A stretch of 20,964 nucleotides of DNA from the NCBI GenBank assembly GCA_034430255.1, contig DAOUEU010000017.1:1-20964 (forward strand). The letters are read 5' to 3'. Below the pieces are notes generated by a model. The model saw only the letters and a program-made list of their open reading frames with translations. It had not been told where the DNA came from and did not search any database. The DNA comes from DATKYK01 sp034430255. GTDB taxonomy: Bacteria; Chloroflexota; Dehalococcoidia; E44-bin15. Below are positions 14,247-20,964 of this stretch, piece after piece. The position numbers were made by a program, and so were the translations under genes. Every line of letters begins with the position of its first letter. Position 1 is the first letter of the stretch.

Positions 14247-14867
14247 ATGAAGACCATAACCTCTATCGAGGGCAATAAAATGAAGGGGGAGCGCGCCAGT
14301 ATCTTCCTGGATGGCCTCTTCGCTTTCAGCCTGGGAAGAAACGTGGTCAAGGAGCATGGTCTCCACCCTGGGCAGGTACTTTCAGATTCCCAGGTAGAGG
14401 AACTGGCGAGCACCGACACCTACGGAAAGTGCCTTGATGCTGCCCTTCGCCTGCTGAGATATCGCCCGCGAAGCGAGTCGGAGATCAGAACCAGGCTCAG
14501 CCGAAAATTCAATACGGAAGCCATCGAGGAGGTCATTTTTCAGCTCAGGGCAAGGCAAATGATAGATGATGTCACCTTCGCAACATTCTGGAGAGAGGAG
14601 CGGGACTCCTTTAACCCCCGTAGCAGGCAGCTACTCAAAGCGGAGCTCAGGCATAAAGGGGTTGACCCAGAGATAATCGATGACGTGCTGGATGGAATTA
14701 ACGATGATGAAAACGCCTACCGAGCAGCGCAAAGCAGGATGCGCGCCCTGGGAAAAGATGACTATGAAACCTTCAGGCGGAAAATGGGCGCTTTTCTACG
14801 CAGGAGAGGCTTCGGTTATGAAGTAGTCAAGCGCACCACTGAACGCCTTTGGCAGGAACGAGAGTAG
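14247..14867 (+). CDS. recX: RecX regulatory protein
   Basis: Modulates RecA by capping or destabilising its filaments. The protein (206 aa from this start) consists of helical RecX repeats, including YRPRSESEIRTRLSRKF, RARQMIDDVTFATFWREERD, and a third repeat with LRRRGFGYEVVKRTTERLW. The N-terminus ITSIEGN...ERASIFLDGLFAFSLG resembles Bacillus RecX and favours the ATG at 14247. That ATG has no ribosome site, whereas the in-frame ATG at 14280 has GAGGG 7 bases upstream and would give 195 residues. The recA terminator directly precedes the gene, so expression probably depends on read-through. Confidence 0.9.
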   Translation: MKTITSIEGNKMKGERASIFLDGLFAFSLGRNVVKEHGLHPGQVLSDSQVEELASTDTYGKCLDAALRLLRYRPRSESEIRTRLSRKFNTEAIEEVIFQLRARQMIDDVTFATFWREERDSFNPRSRQLLKAELRHKGVDPEIIDDVLDGINDDENAYRAAQSRMRALGKDDYETFRRKMGAFLRRRGFGYEVVKRTTERLWQERE

Positions 14868-14924
14868 CACTATTAACTTCTAAGCAGATAAATTTGTAAA
14901 TAGAGAATTTGAGATAGCTTTATC

Positions 14925-14946
14925 TTGTCTGGAAATCTCCAGACGA
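14925..14946 (+). other. Leader hairpin next to the rny ribosome site
   Basis: GTCTGG (14927-14932) and CCAGAC (14939-14944) form a perfect 6-bp stem with a 6-base loop, extendable by two pairs (one U-G) to 14925-14946. It ends one base before the AGGGGAG ribosome site of rny. No T-run follows. Confidence 0.5.
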
Positions 14947-14960
14947 AAGGGGAGATAGAA

Positions 14961-16487
14961 ATGTTGTGGGAAATAATCGTGGCAGCGTTGGGGGGGATTG
15001 GCCTTGGGTGTGGCGTTGCTTTCCTGGCATGGCGGCTGGTTGTTGGCCGCCACATTCGCACCGCCCAAAGTGATATTGAAGCTCTCCGCAACGATGCCCA
15101 GACAAAGCACAAGGAGACGCTCCTTGAGGCCAAAGAAGAGTCGCTAAAGATCAAATCTCAAGCGGAGTCAGAAGTTCGCAAGCGTCGCGCTGAAATTCTG
15201 CGATACGAAAACAGAATCTCTCAGAAGGAGGACAACCTGGATAAGAAGCTTGATGCTTTGGAACGTCGAGAAAAGGGGGTAATCGCCAAGGAAAAGGAGG
15301 CCGAAGACCTGCATGCTCATCTTCAAGAGTTGAAACAGAAGGAGATTCAGCAATTGGAGCTTATCTCCAGGATCTCCAGCGATGAGGCGAAAGAGCTCCT
15401 GATCAAGGCGGTAGAGGATGAGGTCCATGAGGCTGTCTCACGCCGTATTCAAGAGACTGAGGCTCGGCTTAAACAGGAGGCTGCTGAGCGGGCCCGGGAG
15501 ATCCTCTCACAGGCTATTCAGCGTTGTGCCACCGATGTAGTCTCCGAGAGCACCGTATCCGTAGTTCCACTACCTAGCGATGAGATGAAGGGACGCCTCA
15601 TCGGGCGCGAGGGGCGGAACATCAGAGCCCTTGAGAATGCCACCGGTGTGGACCTAATAGTCGATGATACCCCCGAAGCAGTAACCATCTCGGGTTTCGA
15701 TCCGGTACGTCGCGAGATCGCTCGGATCGCCCTGGAAAAGCTTATCCTTGATGGCAGAATCCACCCTGCCCGCATTGAAGATACAGTAGCAACGGCGAGA
15801 GGCGAGGTGGAGGCAACGATCCAGGCAGAAGGGGAGCGGGCAGCACACGAACTGGGAATGCCCGGTCTGCAGCCAAACCTAATCAAGCTGTTGGGTCGTC
15901 TCAAGTATCGCTTCAGCTATGGACAGAACGTACTGCAGCACAGCATCGAGGTAGCACATCTGGCCGGCATGATCGCCTCGGAGCTGGGTGCCAAGGTTGC
16001 TACAGCCAAGAAAGCGGGCCTGCTACATGATATCGGCAAGGCAGTAGATTTCCAGGTGGAGGGATCTCATGCCAAGATAGGCGCTGACCTGGTGAAGCAA
16101 TGGGATAAATCTACCGAGGTGGCCAATGCCGTGGCAGAGCATCATGGGGAAACCGACTCAATGAGCATACTGGGTTTTATTATCTCTGCCGCCGATGCCA
16201 TCAGCGGGGGGAGGCCAGGGGCCAGAAGGGAGTCCCTCGAGCACTACCTGAAGCGCCTGGAAGCGCTGGAAAATGTAGCCAATAGTTTTTCAGGCGTAGA
16301 GAAATCCTATGCCATCCAGGCTGGTCGCGAGATCCGTATTATGGTTAAACCTACCGAGATAGATGACCTTGAAGCGTTGAGGCTTTCCCGAGACATTGTT
16401 AAGAAGATCGAGGAAACCCTTGAGTATCCGGGCCAGATAAAGGTGACGGTTATCAGAGAAACCAGAGCAGTCGACTACGCAAAATAG
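14961..16487 (+). CDS. rny: Ribonuclease Y
   Basis: A membrane-anchored endoribonuclease that starts mRNA turnover. The 508-residue protein has a single N-terminal membrane helix (about 3-27) and a long coiled coil rich in E/K/R (about 35-180). A KH RNA-binding domain follows from about residue 209 (GRLIGREGRNIRALENATGV), then the HD hydrolase domain with LLHDIGKAVDF at about 354-364 and AEHHGE. It ends PGQIKVTVIRETRAVDYAK as in the family. I chose ATG 14961: AGGGGAG lies 6 bases upstream and the protein then starts in the membrane helix. A TTG at 14925 would add 12 residues from within the leader hairpin. The ymdB-like gene follows after 8 bases, its ribosome site overlapping the rny stop. 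Confidence 0.96.
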   Translation: MLWEIIVAALGGIGLGCGVAFLAWRLVVGRHIRTAQSDIEALRNDAQTKHKETLLEAKEESLKIKSQAESEVRKRRAEILRYENRISQKEDNLDKKLDALERREKGVIAKEKEAEDLHAHLQELKQKEIQQLELISRISSDEAKELLIKAVEDEVHEAVSRRIQETEARLKQEAAERAREILSQAIQRCATDVVSESTVSVVPLPSDEMKGRLIGREGRNIRALENATGVDLIVDDTPEAVTISGFDPVRREIARIALEKLILDGRIHPARIEDTVATARGEVEATIQAEGERAAHELGMPGLQPNLIKLLGRLKYRFSYGQNVLQHSIEVAHLAGMIASELGAKVATAKKAGLLHDIGKAVDFQVEGSHAKIGADLVKQWDKSTEVANAVAEHHGETDSMSILGFIISAADAISGGRPGARRESLEHYLKRLEALENVANSFSGVEKSYAIQAGREIRIMVKPTEIDDLEALRLSRDIVKKIEETLEYPGQIKVTVIRETRAVDYAK

Positions 16488-16495
16488 GAGAAATA

Positions 16496-17266
16496 TTGCG
16501 AATTCTCATGGTGGGCGATATAATCGGCAGGCCTGGCAGACGGGCAGTGCGTACGTTATTGCCCGGATTACGCCAAGAATATGCCCTAGATCTGGTAATC
16601 GCCAATGGTGAAAACGCTGCCGGGGGTCTTGGCCTAACCAAGGAAACAGCAGAGGAACTCTTTGAGGCCGATATCGATGTCATCACCTCGGGAAACTATA
16701 TCTGGGATCAACGGGAGATTATACCCTCACTCGATAGCAATCTGGCTATCCTGCGCCCACTAAACTACCCACCGAATGTTCCCGGTCACGGCTACCTAAT
16801 AAGGAAGGGTATCCTAGTGGCAAACCTACTGGGGCGTACCTTTATCGGAAACTTCGATTGCCCCTTCCGAGCAATGGACCAACTACTCGAGGAACTCGGT
16901 GATGACAAACCCCCCGTAATCATCGTTGATTTTCACGGCGAGGCCACCTCAGAAAAGGTAGCCATGGGATGGTATCTAGACGGCCGGGTCAGCGCGGTGT
17001 TGGGCTCTCATACCCATGTTGGCACCATCGATGCCCGGTTGCTGCCCAAAGGTACCGCCTTCATCACCGATGTTGGCATGACCGGCCCCCTCGATTCAGT
17101 GATAGGGGATGATATTGATATGGCGCTCACGAGGTTTCTTACCCAGCTTCCTCATCGCTTATCAGTGGGCAAGGGAAATGTCCTGTTGAATTCCGTTCTA
17201 ATAGAGGTGGATGAGAGCACAGGCAGGGCGAATTATATAAGCCGAATCGACCGGGAAATAGAATAA
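16496..17266 (+). CDS. YmdB-like metallophosphoesterase (TIGR00282)
   Basis: A 256-residue cytoplasmic phosphoesterase of the YmdB family; Bacillus YmdB hydrolyses 2',3'- and 3',5'-cyclic nucleotides and controls biofilm/motility choice. Metal ligands expected from the Bacillus enzyme are present in register: D8 (MVGDIIGRPGRR), E39 and N40 (ANGENAAGG), N67, H147 (VDFHGE), H172 and H174 (GSHTHVG). The catalytic His expected at position 68 (GNH) is Tyr here (TSGNYIWD). The TTG start at 16496 has AGGAG 5 bases upstream, and this site overlaps the rny stop codon, so translation is probably coupled. The same rny-ymdB pair occurs in Firmicutes. Confidence 0.92.
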   Translation: MRILMVGDIIGRPGRRAVRTLLPGLRQEYALDLVIANGENAAGGLGLTKETAEELFEADIDVITSGNYIWDQREIIPSLDSNLAILRPLNYPPNVPGHGYLIRKGILVANLLGRTFIGNFDCPFRAMDQLLEELGDDKPPVIIVDFHGEATSEKVAMGWYLDGRVSAVLGSHTHVGTIDARLLPKGTAFITDVGMTGPLDSVIGDDIDMALTRFLTQLPHRLSVGKGNVLLNSVLIEVDESTGRANYISRIDREIE

Positions 17267-17273
17267 ATATGCT

Positions 17274-18104
17274 ATGAAAGTTGATCTCCACATTCATACT
17301 ACGGCCTCCGATGGGCGATTGAGCCCGGAGGAGGTGGTGCGTGTTGCAGTGAAACAGGGACTGAGCGTGATCGCCATCACCGACCATGACTCTCTAGCAG
17401 GGATTGAACCAGCCCTTCTAGCAGCCGAGTCCCTCCCCCCCCTAAGAGTGATACCAGGCCTTGAGATAAACACAGACATCCCCAACAGTGAGGTTCATAT
17501 TCTGGGTTACTTCATAGACAATCAGGATAAGGAGCTCAAGCAAGCTCTCCAAAAGTTGCGCAACTCCCGTGAGGCACGAGCGCTGAAGATGATTACCAGG
17601 CTTGGGGAATTAGGGATCGATATTACGTGGAATCGAGTCCTGGAGTTAGCCGGGGGTGCCTCCGTGGGGCGACCGCACATCGCTCAGGCGATGTTTGAGG
17701 GGGGTTATATCTCTTCCTTCCATGAGGCATTTACCAAATACATCGGTCGGCTGGGACCAGCGTACGTCGAACGGGCGAGGCTCTCCCCACAAGAGGCAGT
17801 TAAGCTAGTTGTCAATGCAAAGGGTCTACCCGTGCTGGCACACCCGGCAGATATCGACAACGTCGAGGAACTCGTGGTCAATCTGAAAGGGGTCGGCTTG
17901 GTGGGCCTGGAGGCATACTACGACGGATATGACCGGACGTTGATCGATAGCTTGGTCCACCTAGCTGCCAAGCATGGGCTGATCACCTCCGGGGGCAGCG
18001 ACTTTCACGGTCTCGGGATAGACAATGAGACACCCATCGGAGGAGTAGATGTCCCCTTTGATTGCGTCGAGCGTCTTATAGCCTTAAAGGAGCTATATCC
18101 CTAA
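17274..18104 (+). CDS. PHP-domain phosphoesterase
   Basis: A 276-residue protein of the polymerase-and-histidinol-phosphatase fold, like E. coli YciV/RNase AM, which releases phosphate from 3',5'-nucleotide bisphosphates and trims short 5' RNA ends. Metal-site motifs: DLHIHTTASDG (H6, H8), ITDHDS (D37, H38), PGLEIN, HILGYF, GRPHIAQAM, LAHPAD and SGGSDFHG. It starts 7 bases after the ymdB-like gene and has no clear ribosome site, which suggests coupling. Its place after rny and the ymdB-like gene fits a role in finishing RNA or cyclic-nucleotide breakdown, but the substrate is not shown by sequence. Confidence 0.9.
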   Translation: MKVDLHIHTTASDGRLSPEEVVRVAVKQGLSVIAITDHDSLAGIEPALLAAESLPPLRVIPGLEINTDIPNSEVHILGYFIDNQDKELKQALQKLRNSREARALKMITRLGELGIDITWNRVLELAGGASVGRPHIAQAMFEGGYISSFHEAFTKYIGRLGPAYVERARLSPQEAVKLVVNAKGLPVLAHPADIDNVEELVVNLKGVGLVGLEAYYDGYDRTLIDSLVHLAAKHGLITSGGSDFHGLGIDNETPIGGVDVPFDCVERLIALKELYP

Positions 18105-18118
18105 AGGATTATACAGCA

Positions 18119-18946
18119 TTGAAGTGGCATACAGAGACAATAGATTTCTCCTCGGATGGAGGTACACTGCATGGGGAGATACTTCTCCCCAATAGTAAAG
18201 GCCCCTTCCCGGCAGCGGTTCTTTGCCACGGGATAGGATCCGGGCACAGCGCCATGAGTCCCAGCGCCCAGAGATTAGTGCGCCGAGGCATAGCTACCCT
18301 CACCTTCGATTTTCGAGGGCACGGTAAGAGCGAGGGGGTACTCAATGGCGACCTCGCTCATGACGCCATGGCAGCGGTGGAATTTATACGTCGCCAGGTC
18401 AATATCGACCCCCAACGCATCGCCCTGGTAGGGCATAGCATGGGAGCGATAGCAGCCATTCATGCGGCCACCACTCTACAAAATATCCAGGCTCTGGTTT
18501 CACTATCCAGTCCCTCTGAGTTCAACAGCCAATTTGCTGAGGGTTGGGCTCCCCTCTATCCCAAGGCAGCACGGGCAGGAAGCCTCGTCATTGAGTTTCC
18601 TCATATCGGATACCTGCCTATGTTGGGGAAGTTCCAGGGAATGATCTCCAGGCTCTGGATGTGGATTCAGGGTTATCGACTACGTATTAATCTGGAGGAA
18701 AGTCTGGATTCCTGGGAAAAGCTCAACCCTTCTACCAATATAGAGGAAATGGGGGCCTTCCCTAAGCTTTTTATTCATTGTAAAGGGGACAAGTGGGTCC
18801 CTTATGAAGGAGTCCTTGAGCTCTATGAGAGGGCCCAGCCGCCAAAGGAGTTGTTACTATCCGAGGGCGGTTTTCACGCCGCCCCCCTTTTCCCAGGCAA
18901 GCTCAGGGAGAAATGGATTTCATGGCTCGTTTCTGTGTTAACCTAG
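18119..18946 (+). CDS. Alpha/beta hydrolase (probable serine esterase/peptidase family)
   Basis: A 275-residue hydrolase without a signal peptide. The catalytic triad candidates are Ser-107 in VGHSMGA (GxSxG), Asp-224 in CKGDKWVP and His-253 in GGFHAAP; CHGIGSG near residue 36 would form the oxyanion hole. FDFRGHGKSEG is typical of lysophospholipase/bromoperoxidase-type members. The substrate is unknown. I chose the TTG at 18119, which has AAAGGA 10 bases upstream, overlapping the stop of the PHP gene. A TTG at 18062 would overlap the PHP gene by 43 bases and add 19 residues. The plsY-like gene follows after 16 bases. Confidence 0.88.
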   Translation: MKWHTETIDFSSDGGTLHGEILLPNSKGPFPAAVLCHGIGSGHSAMSPSAQRLVRRGIATLTFDFRGHGKSEGVLNGDLAHDAMAAVEFIRRQVNIDPQRIALVGHSMGAIAAIHAATTLQNIQALVSLSSPSEFNSQFAEGWAPLYPKAARAGSLVIEFPHIGYLPMLGKFQGMISRLWMWIQGYRLRINLEESLDSWEKLNPSTNIEEMGAFPKLFIHCKGDKWVPYEGVLELYERAQPPKELLLSEGGFHAAPLFPGKLREKWISWLVSVLT

Positions 18947-18962
18947 GCAAGGGTGATCGGTT

Positions 18963-19676
18963 ATGCTAATCCAGTTGATACTCCTAACAATAGGCGCTTA
19001 TCTCTACGGGGCGATACCTACATCTTACATCGCGGGCCGGCTACTCAAAGGGATCGATATAAGGACTTACGGCAGCGGAGCATCCAGCGGGTCCAATGTA
19101 TGGCATTCAGTGTCCCGCTGGGCAGTAGTCCCTGTAGGGATCTTCGATGTCCTAAAAGGCACCATCCCGGTAGCTATCGCATGCTATGTTCTGGGTTTCG
19201 ATATTTGGGCAGTAGGAATCGTGGGGCTGGCTGCTATAGCCGGTCACAGCTGGTCCATCTTCCTCGGCTTTGACGGAGGGCGAGGGTTCGCCACCATGAT
19301 AGGCGTGCTCATCATTATTGCCCCGTGGGAACTCCTGTTGTTTATCGTCATTTGTCTCCTCGGCATCGCCCTACTGAAGAACTCACCATTGGGGATGATC
19401 CTCGGTGCCGCTGCCATGCCTCTTGCCAGCTTAGCGTGGTACTTAGCCAGCTTAGATCTGCCCGGAGAATCCGCAGAACTAGAACGGGTCTGGGTTACGC
19501 TTGGCATGTTGCTTCTCATAATTCTCAAGCGGCTCTTAGCAGAGCGCACTATCCCCCTTAACAACTGGAAGCGGGTAATGATTTATCGTTTGCTCCTGGA
19601 CCGGGATACCCGTGACCGGGAGGCATGGATTCACCGAACTCCCTCCAATATGAAGGATCCGGCACAAAAGAAATGA
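18963..19676 (+). CDS. PlsY-family glycerol-3-phosphate acyltransferase, divergent motifs
   Basis: PlsY transfers an acyl group from acyl-phosphate to glycerol-3-phosphate at the inner membrane, starting phospholipid synthesis. This 237-residue protein has the expected hydrophobic layout and overall motif order. Motif 1 reads GAIPTSYIAGRL (usual GSIP), motif 2 GSGASSGSNVWH (residues 37-48; usual GSGNIGATNVLR) and motif 3 GHSWSIFLGFDGGRGFAT (94-111; usual GHNFPVFLKFKGGKGVAT). Several residues thought important for activity are changed, so it may be a specialised or inactive paralogue. A charged tail of about 45 residues follows the last helix. AAGGG lies about 9 bases before the ATG. The next gene starts within its stop codon. 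Confidence 0.85.
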   Translation: MLIQLILLTIGAYLYGAIPTSYIAGRLLKGIDIRTYGSGASSGSNVWHSVSRWAVVPVGIFDVLKGTIPVAIACYVLGFDIWAVGIVGLAAIAGHSWSIFLGFDGGRGFATMIGVLIIIAPWELLLFIVICLLGIALLKNSPLGMILGAAAMPLASLAWYLASLDLPGESAELERVWVTLGMLLLIILKRLLAERTIPLNNWKRVMIYRLLLDRDTRDREAWIHRTPSNMKDPAQKK

Positions 19677-20140
19677 GATGCTTGACCCACCCAGAGGTGG
19701 AAACAAACCTGAGCTGTGGCCGCTGTGGGAGCCCTATCTGTCCGAAATGTATGGTGCAGACGCTTGTAGGACCGCGTTGCCCCGACTGTGCGAACTTGAA
19801 ACGCCTGCCCACCTATGATATATCCCTTCGGCATTATCTGATTGCCGTCGGGGTGGGCATTGCTGTTGCAGCTGCTGCCGGCTTTATCTGGGCCCTGATC
19901 TGGAGGGCAGTACCCTTCCTGTTCCTCTCCCTCTTAATAGCGGCAGGTATCGGCTATGCTATTGGTGAACTCATCAGCCTTGCCACTAACCGGAAGCGCG
20001 GCCCCGGCCTACAAACCATCGCCGGCATCAGTGTGGCGGCAAGCTTTGCTGTCTACTACCTTTTCGTCCCCTGGTTAAGCCTCTACGCCCTAATCGGTCT
20101 TGCCCTTGCCATCCCTATCGCCGTTACTCGGCTCCGTTAG
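19673..20140 (+). CDS. B-box-type zinc-finger membrane protein
   Basis: A 155-residue protein. Residues 3-39 form a B-box-like double zinc site (C3, H6, C15, C18, C23, C26, C36, C39: CLTHPEVETNLSCGRCG, then ICPKCMVQ and GPRCPDC). Three or four hydrophobic helices follow from about residue 50. Such short B-box plus membrane proteins are common, uncharacterised neighbours in Chloroflexota, and I cannot assign a role. I chose ATG 19673, which overlaps the plsY stop as ATGA (translational coupling) and starts just before the first Cys. The ATG at 19625 has its ribosome-like GGGAGG only one base away. Confidence 0.85.
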   Translation: MRCLTHPEVETNLSCGRCGSPICPKCMVQTLVGPRCPDCANLKRLPTYDISLRHYLIAVGVGIAVAAAAGFIWALIWRAVPFLFLSLLIAAGIGYAIGELISLATNRKRGPGLQTIAGISVAASFAVYYLFVPWLSLYALIGLALAIPIAVTRLR

Positions 20141-20175
20141 CCGTTAGGATGTCATAGCAATGAAGTGCTTATTGG

Positions 20176-20249
20176 TAGCGCATACGGGATTCGAACCCGT
20201 GATCTCCTCCTTGAGAGGGAGGTGTCCTAAACCACTAGACGAATGCGCC
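20176..20249 (-). tRNA. tRNA-Glu (anticodon CTC)
   Basis: On the minus strand the acceptor GGCGCAT pairs with ATGCGCT (first pair G-U). The D arm begins TCGTCTAGTGG as in tRNA-Glu generally. The anticodon stem CCTCC/GGAGG surrounds the loop CTCTCAA, giving CTC, and the T arm is ACGGG-TTCGAAT-CCCGT. A73 is followed by CCA (20175-20173) in the genome, possibly by chance because the tRNA-Pro gene here lacks CCA. A short open frame across it is spurious. Confidence 0.95.
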
Positions 20250-20346
20250 TCTTTACCCCTCGACAATTTAGCCTTAGTAAAAATTTTGATATGACTAACC
20301 CCGTAGCGTCCACCCGCCTTCCACATTGACTCTCACTGCAGAGAGC

Positions 20347-20373
20347 ATAATATACAACGTATCAAGATGTCAA
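20347..20373 (-). promoter_or_regulatory. Possible promoter of tRNA-Glu
   Basis: On the minus strand a perfect TTGACA (20373-20368) precedes TATTAT (20352-20347, 5/6) with a short 15-base spacer. Initiation near 20340 would give a precursor leader of about 90 bases. Confidence 0.4.
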
Positions 20374-20518
20374 CATCTTTCGAATAGTCATAGTGACCAA
20401 AATCTTCATCGAGGTTGCATACTGCATATTATACTATATACATGTTCACCCACTATCGATTGACAAGAATATGTAATTTCATGTACGCTTATTTCTCTGA
20501 GAAGTGAAAGTAACGGGA

Positions 20519-20964
20519 ATGGAAGCGAAAAACGAAGGAGATACACAATATGCTGACCCTACCAGCTTGGGATCTAACCTTAACGACGTAGAAGGCAAGA
20601 CCAAGAAGCCCTATCGCGAGCTTCTAGCCCTAAGCCGGATATCAGCTGCAGTCAGCGGGTTGTGGGATTTGGATGCTGTCCTTAACGTCGCCCTAGATAC
20701 CGTGCTTGAGATTATGAAGGGTACTATCGGAGGGATCCTCATTATAGATGAACAAACGCAAACGCTCTCCTACCGCGTCTACCGTGGACTGTCCGACAAA
20801 TATGCTGAGGAGATACGACTCGAGATCGGTGAGGGTATTGCCGGCAGGGTGGCCCAAAATGGAAAGGCCGTGCTGCTCGAGGACATTTCTACCGACCCGC
20901 GCGCTGCCTGGCTCACTCTGATAAGCACAGAGGGTCTCAAGGCATTTCTAAGCGTCCCTCTCCG
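20519..20964 (+). CDS. GAF-domain protein, 5' part (runs off window)
   Basis: An open frame starts at ATG 20519 and continues without a stop to the window end (148 complete codons). After about 30 polar residues comes YRELLALSRISAAVSGLWDL, a helix typical of signalling proteins. A GAF domain follows: VLEIMKGTIGGILIIDEQTQ, then IRLEIGEGIAGRVAQNGKAV and DISTDPRA, ending in SVPL. GAF domains sense small ligands or redox state. The missing C-terminus would usually hold a histidine kinase, a cyclase or further sensors, but this cannot be seen. No strong Shine-Dalgarno precedes the ATG. A TTGACA at 20460-20465 is followed by only a poor -10. Confidence 0.85.
   Translation, partial: MEAKNEGDTQYADPTSLGSNLNDVEGKTKKPYRELLALSRISAAVSGLWDLDAVLNVALDTVLEIMKGTIGGILIIDEQTQTLSYRVYRGLSDKYAEEIRLEIGEGIAGRVAQNGKAVLLEDISTDPRAAWLTLISTEGLKAFLSVPL

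Noticed and set aside
20144..20326. 60-codon minus-strand frame across tRNA-Glu
   Set aside because: The tRNA fold is unambiguous and explains the sequence; the frame is accidental.

Overview
The window looks like ordinary chromosomal DNA from a free-living bacterium with a moderate G+C content. The best fit is Chloroflexota, class Dehalococcoidia. That placement is an inference from gene content and protein character: an apgM-type homoserine kinase candidate beside lysC, the recA-recX-rny-ymdB order, a B-box zinc-finger membrane protein, and a tRNA-Pro gene without an encoded CCA. I see no prophage, insertion sequence, CRISPR array or rRNA.

Layout. Positions 1-532 hold no convincing gene but several short palindromes. 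Positions 533-3949 (minus strand) are an amino-acid block: an apgM-like phosphotransferase (probable homoserine kinase substitute), aspartate kinase lysC with a well-placed internal start for a beta subunit, and a TPR protein. Positions 4128-4239 hold a tRNA-Pro(CGG) gene with a near-consensus promoter. Then come mazG (minus) diverging from a DUF1461/Lit-like membrane protein (plus), an FmdB-type zinc ribbon, an ArsA/Get3-type ATPase and mnmG (all minus). An ABC-2 exporter pair (9524-11913, minus) diverges from nadE. From 13134 a plus-strand run reads recA, terminator, recX, rny, ymdB-like phosphodiesterase, PHP phosphoesterase, alpha/beta hydrolase, a divergent plsY and a B-box zinc-finger membrane protein. 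tRNA-Glu(CTC) lies on the minus strand near 20.2 kb. The last 446 bases are the 5' part of a GAF-domain protein cut by the window edge.

How the parts fit. lysC and the apgM-like gene would supply two early steps of the aspartate-to-threonine/methionine/lysine route. rny and the ymdB-like gene are tightly coupled, as in Firmicutes, and sit behind recA/recX; the genes after them touch nucleotide and phospholipid metabolism. The exporter is a NatA/NatB-type pair, but its ATPase carries its own membrane anchor.

The most interesting signals are regulatory. Several promoters have near-consensus -35/-10 boxes that decide start codons. Two divergent gene pairs appear to share promoter elements: overlapping -35 boxes between mazG and the DUF1461 gene, and overlapping -10 boxes between the ABC operon and nadE. 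Three genes have a -10 box 6-9 bases before the start codon and no Shine-Dalgarno sequence, which suggests leaderless or nearly leaderless mRNAs. Among the proteins, the YmdB homologue has Tyr where the family's catalytic His-68 is expected, and PlsY has several altered motif residues. I found no clearly new multi-gene system; the window is mainly housekeeping with a few unusual proteins and promoter arrangements.
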